Source: Chloroflexota bacterium (GTDB lineage: Bacteria > Chloroflexota > Anaerolineae > Promineifilales > Promineifilaceae). From it: a stretch of DNA of 7,222 bases. The notes below the pieces were generated by a model that ran no database searches, was not told where the DNA came from, and worked only from the letters and a program-made list of their open reading frames with translations. Shown one piece after another: positions 6,901-7,222 of the stretch (positions are counted from its first letter, which is position 1; each line of letters opens with the position of its first letter). The DNA lies in assembly GCA_008501785.1 (NCBI GenBank), contig QQUD01000928.1, forward strand, positions 1-7,222, read 5' to 3'. Made by a program: the position numbers and the translations under genes.

Positions 6901-7222
6901 TCTATGACTTCCTGTGGAATTGGCCGTTTACTGAACTTGTTATCAGCTACTAACATACCCAGAAGCTGTTGCTGTATTGCAAGTGGCAAATAAACCCATT
7001 CATTTACATTTTCACGGCCAAGTTCTTTGTCGTATTTAAATGGTTTGTTGTTTTGACGGCGCATGATTTGTGGGCCAGATTCTGGTCCCAATGCTTCTAA
7101 ATACGCATCCCCTTTTATGGGTAGCTTAAGTCCAACAAAAGGCACATCCATATTGACATCAGCTTTACCAACCATAAATTTTTCATCGGTGGAAAGTAAA
7201 TAGATGCGCACTCTGTCAAACC
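984..7222 (-). CDS. Giant multi-GAF/PAS sensor histidine kinase (5' partial)
   Basis: Soluble sensor kinase of a two-component system, expected in the cytoplasm because no membrane segment or signal peptide is visible. Residues are counted from the GTG at 7211. GAF1 is about 1-125 (partial), GAF2 145-300, GAF3 320-500, PAS 504-620, GAF4 625-798, GAF5 808-965, GAF6 968-1133, GAF7 1137-1302, GAF8 1307-1486, GAF9 1491-1660 and GAF10 1661-1830. A short coiled coil follows (about 1828-1843), then a DHp-like helix region (1845-1915) and HATPase_c (about 1955-2075). Kinase motifs seen are the N box with DNA at 1981-1983, the G1 box D-S-G-G-G-I-P at 2013-2019 and the G2 box GMGMGM at 2036-2041. The candidate phosphoacceptor is H1863. 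The reading frame stays open upstream of the GTG (F-D-R before V-R-I-Y-L-L), and FDRVRIYLL is a GAF core strand, so the true start is outside the window. The stop is TAA at 984-986. It is the first visible gene of the operon and is followed by two receiver genes. GAF ligands cannot be named from sequence. Confidence 0.93.
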   Translation of the reverse strand, partial: FDRVRIYLLSTDEKFMVGKADVNMDVPFVGLKLPIKGDAYLEALGPESGPQIMRRQNNKPFKYDKELGRENVNEWVYLPLAIQQQLLGMLVADNKFSKRPIPQEVIEPLSIFSAQAAAAINQARFIENEQINAERALQRTRNREAIRQVFSTINSKSSLQDIFKLVCTAVVNLFHVNHCGLVRFSQDLTEGIVVAEYPNMGMEKQSIPVKNVPVEQQLLTTKQTFKTSNVSNEPGLQPVLHILAEHNIQSILITPIVVEDKVIGSFSLDVIGRSYQFTDEEVDLCKIFAAQIAIAIQNAELLAEATKQASRSEEKLKRLQKLAKASNKIMQSLGDISLTHRLRIIAKHATEILNAEVCGMSLVRADGTLQFAADYGYDDKKQLKPGHQFVIQSGHGTGLTGHIAYQGKLFNEFGAKLINHFAVKGDEANTASGKCYSLLAIPLKKQIGAEQKLVGLLRIENKKDKDGKPGLHIGFSAEDESTLRLFAADVVVAIENAGLVQKLHKRKEQYARLVGSSPIAIIANDQDGLITVFNKQAEEILKYSCDEIIGDPVRKVFADAQEATIIGQLVDGQGQLSRYETMLHSKEKKRIPIRLTVIKSINSDGEQTGYVGYFEDLRDIRETREHLDLILSATQLLTQAKSLHKGLQRLAEMMVTYWESSFCRIFLLDPTETYLEIAAAYPAKQMGHGQSWHPGVGEIIKIDEWPRLDELLRKWDSNIIKLTSQNGRFILQKWSQKLNLEQEIQSLLVLPMRTHDNRVVGLFDLGELRPWEIAQISKEQQKLAEAIGKQTAALIDRFRLHETTKQAKESLRASYEASNALVSSREPDAIWQGIMEQARKVAQSRDIRVVLVDLTTLNREVVFKTESIDLKDKELIRPDGLSVEIVKTGRPEVIPNVLNAVDRINPSFVNRNIKAALGLPISLEGNRIGVMWLYYGEPHYFSEQEVEALQLYVNQAAIAYENARRFTELEQMRKVVETIAGADTVDGVLQHILSGTRKLLQAESAAIWAYDNDLSKFILEDSVSDGISPSVWRAFLQIEPHTNGIVNAVMLSGWHGIEDTTKSQYAAILRDDTRIRLNNIGVQSFQGIALCVGEEKLGVLFANYKRIRHFSEKDQEKARSFANHAALSLKKAQLWERITKVYQTTSIVAGVSTLARLEDTLHSVVKGMKDALGCDVVTLHIYGQNRQKTIFPFTHVGLNHPDKIPAPPPTGMPPLIEQILQQDDQQWFVEDNKVDATPGNGRFTRDENIRSWVATRLQMGDEIVGVVFTSYRSKRRFTKDELENVKLFANQAAVAIHNAQLYEKIQRHSSALEALHEAGQAITSTFNRDKILRRIVEQVWHLVSYGNRQINYASIWLIQEKPEAKKARLVAAYPPDEMTTTLDVLGDEIDWVLGKDGRSGIMGRVLKTGKSEIVEDVTQDPDYLASHKETLSELAVPIKLEHGYMGVIGVLNVQHSDYSAFDEEDQQALQALAAQAAIALENSRLYSDVQKRATILEALDKAVHAVTSTLNLNETLGAIAKQAGKLTGATGKEASFSHLALLDGKTLSFEATYPPYHLSGLKEKVGDINISEKNGPIGISGRAVKTGQPILVPDVTKSSDYIKYDSQTRSELAVPIKSEKRIIGAINVEYPEIDAFDDQDVHALMTLAEHAAIAIQNAQLYKWLNTVARISSKAATSLDISPLLRTVCAWLEQDARANAIASVRLYEPKNNRLIFDPNWHRSLFETIDIEEEEGRTSQLIGVGICGWVAQHKQAIIVGDVTAPNAHPKALRLVSSTRSELCVPILYGEERELIGVLHMQSPEVNAFAESDQRFLETLADQLAVAIRKAQDYEKLENTYEELENTKGLVGSSTALAWMGMASNTWRHSIEGDALSIRFNIELLQSRANLFISDPTSLAEVKKRLEKVHELANKILARPITPPLGSEEGVEEVIVNDFLTERISQLWKNEPYNSIDYPVFGLESTNKVTVTISPEWLRRAFDLVIDNAVKVMKEQPKKQLSINTTINVNNKISILIKDSGGGIPLDIKDKLLKERIEGSDGMGMGMLMVQAIIQAYSGEVTIYETGLKGTTIAITLPKTS
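987..1679 (-). other. Histidine kinase core (DHp-like plus HATPase_c) of the giant kinase
   Basis: Residues about 1845-2075. The DHp-like part contains LAWMGMASNTWRHSIEGD (1851-1868) with H1863, encoded at 1623-1625, as the only histidine at a plausible phosphoacceptor place. The usual Glu after His and the Pro five residues later are both absent. The ATPase part has WLRRAFDLVIDNAV (1971-1984), D2013-S-G-G-G-I and a Gly/Met-rich ATP lid near 2036-2041, ending with KGTTIAITLP before the stop. ATP binding looks intact; the acceptor site is non-standard. Confidence 0.85.
1722..7222 (-). repeat. Tandem array of about ten GAF domains (protein-level repeat)
   Basis: Each unit ends in the same helix, which runs into the connector to the next domain. 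Examples are FAAQIAIAIQNAELL (285-299), YVNQAAIAYENARRF (949-963), FANHAALSLKKAQLW (1118-1132), FANQAAVAIHNAQLY (1285-1299), LAAQAAIALENSRLY (1469-1483) and LAEHAAIAIQNAQLY (1644-1658). The helix recurs about every 165-185 residues, interrupted only by the PAS domain. The repetition is at protein level; no long identical DNA repeats were noticed. Such helices in known GAF/PAS sensors form a continuous parallel dimer spine, so the array may act as one long signalling rod. Confidence 0.85.
5352..5702 (-). other. PAS domain within the kinase
   Basis: Residues about 504-620. It starts with the typical YARLVGSSPIAIIAND, followed by ITVFNKQAEEILKYS and DEIIGDPVRKVF, and ends in GYVGYFEDLRDIRE, a classic PAS/PAC end leading into the next helix. 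It is the only non-GAF sensor module in view and splits the array into three N-terminal and seven C-terminal GAFs. No ligand (haem, flavin) can be assigned from visible residues. Confidence 0.85.

Noticed and set aside
1722..7222. Phytochrome or bilin-binding GAF
   Set aside because: Cysteines such as C176, C355 and C1778 are not in a recognisable bilin-attachment motif, and no PHY domain follows.
984..7222. Artefactual fusion of several genes in the kinase frame
   Set aside because: The frame is uninterrupted, domain spacing is regular and connector helices run from unit to unit, as expected for one polypeptide.

Overview
The window holds one minus-strand signalling cassette and almost nothing else. 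Read in the direction of transcription (right to left), it contains three genes. The first is a giant soluble multi-GAF sensor histidine kinase, whose N-terminus lies beyond the right edge (984-7222). The second is a 130-residue stand-alone receiver-like protein with degenerate phosphorylation residues (575-967). The third is a response regulator with a near-canonical receiver followed by the start of a small C-terminal module, cut by the left edge (1-553). Gaps between genes are 16 and 21 bases, so an operon is very likely. Its promoter and terminator would both lie outside the window. No RNA genes, mobile elements, CRISPR arrays or plausible plus-strand genes are visible, and there is no non-coding stretch longer than 21 bases.

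The kinase is open for at least 2078 codons. It carries about ten GAF domains in tandem (the first one partial), with a single PAS domain between the third and fourth, no obvious membrane segment, and a C-terminal histidine kinase core. The ATPase (HATPase_c) part looks intact. The phosphoacceptor region is atypical: the candidate histidine sits in W-R-H-S-I and lacks the usual H-E-x-x-x-P pattern.

The response regulator is the most interesting gene. After the receiver it has no DNA-binding, GGDEF or output-enzyme domain in view. Instead it begins a short helical segment with the signature FNEGELRTLFFDL followed by Y-D-x-V-x-G-E. This resembles the small effector-associated/bacterial death-like adaptor domains of Chloroflexota and Cyanobacteria, which link components of NTPase-centred conflict and signalling systems. 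If so, the cassette would feed two-component input (many small-molecule or redox sensing GAFs) into an adaptor-mediated protein-protein output rather than directly into transcription.

Organism: the tandem-GAF kinase style, the receiver subtype (long acidic loop after the phospho-Asp, K-Q-D near the end) and the adaptor-like tail suggest a filamentous or large-genome bacterium such as Chloroflexota (Anaerolineae-like), with Cyanobacteria as the alternative. The DNA is moderately AT-rich by eye. This assignment is inferred from protein style only.
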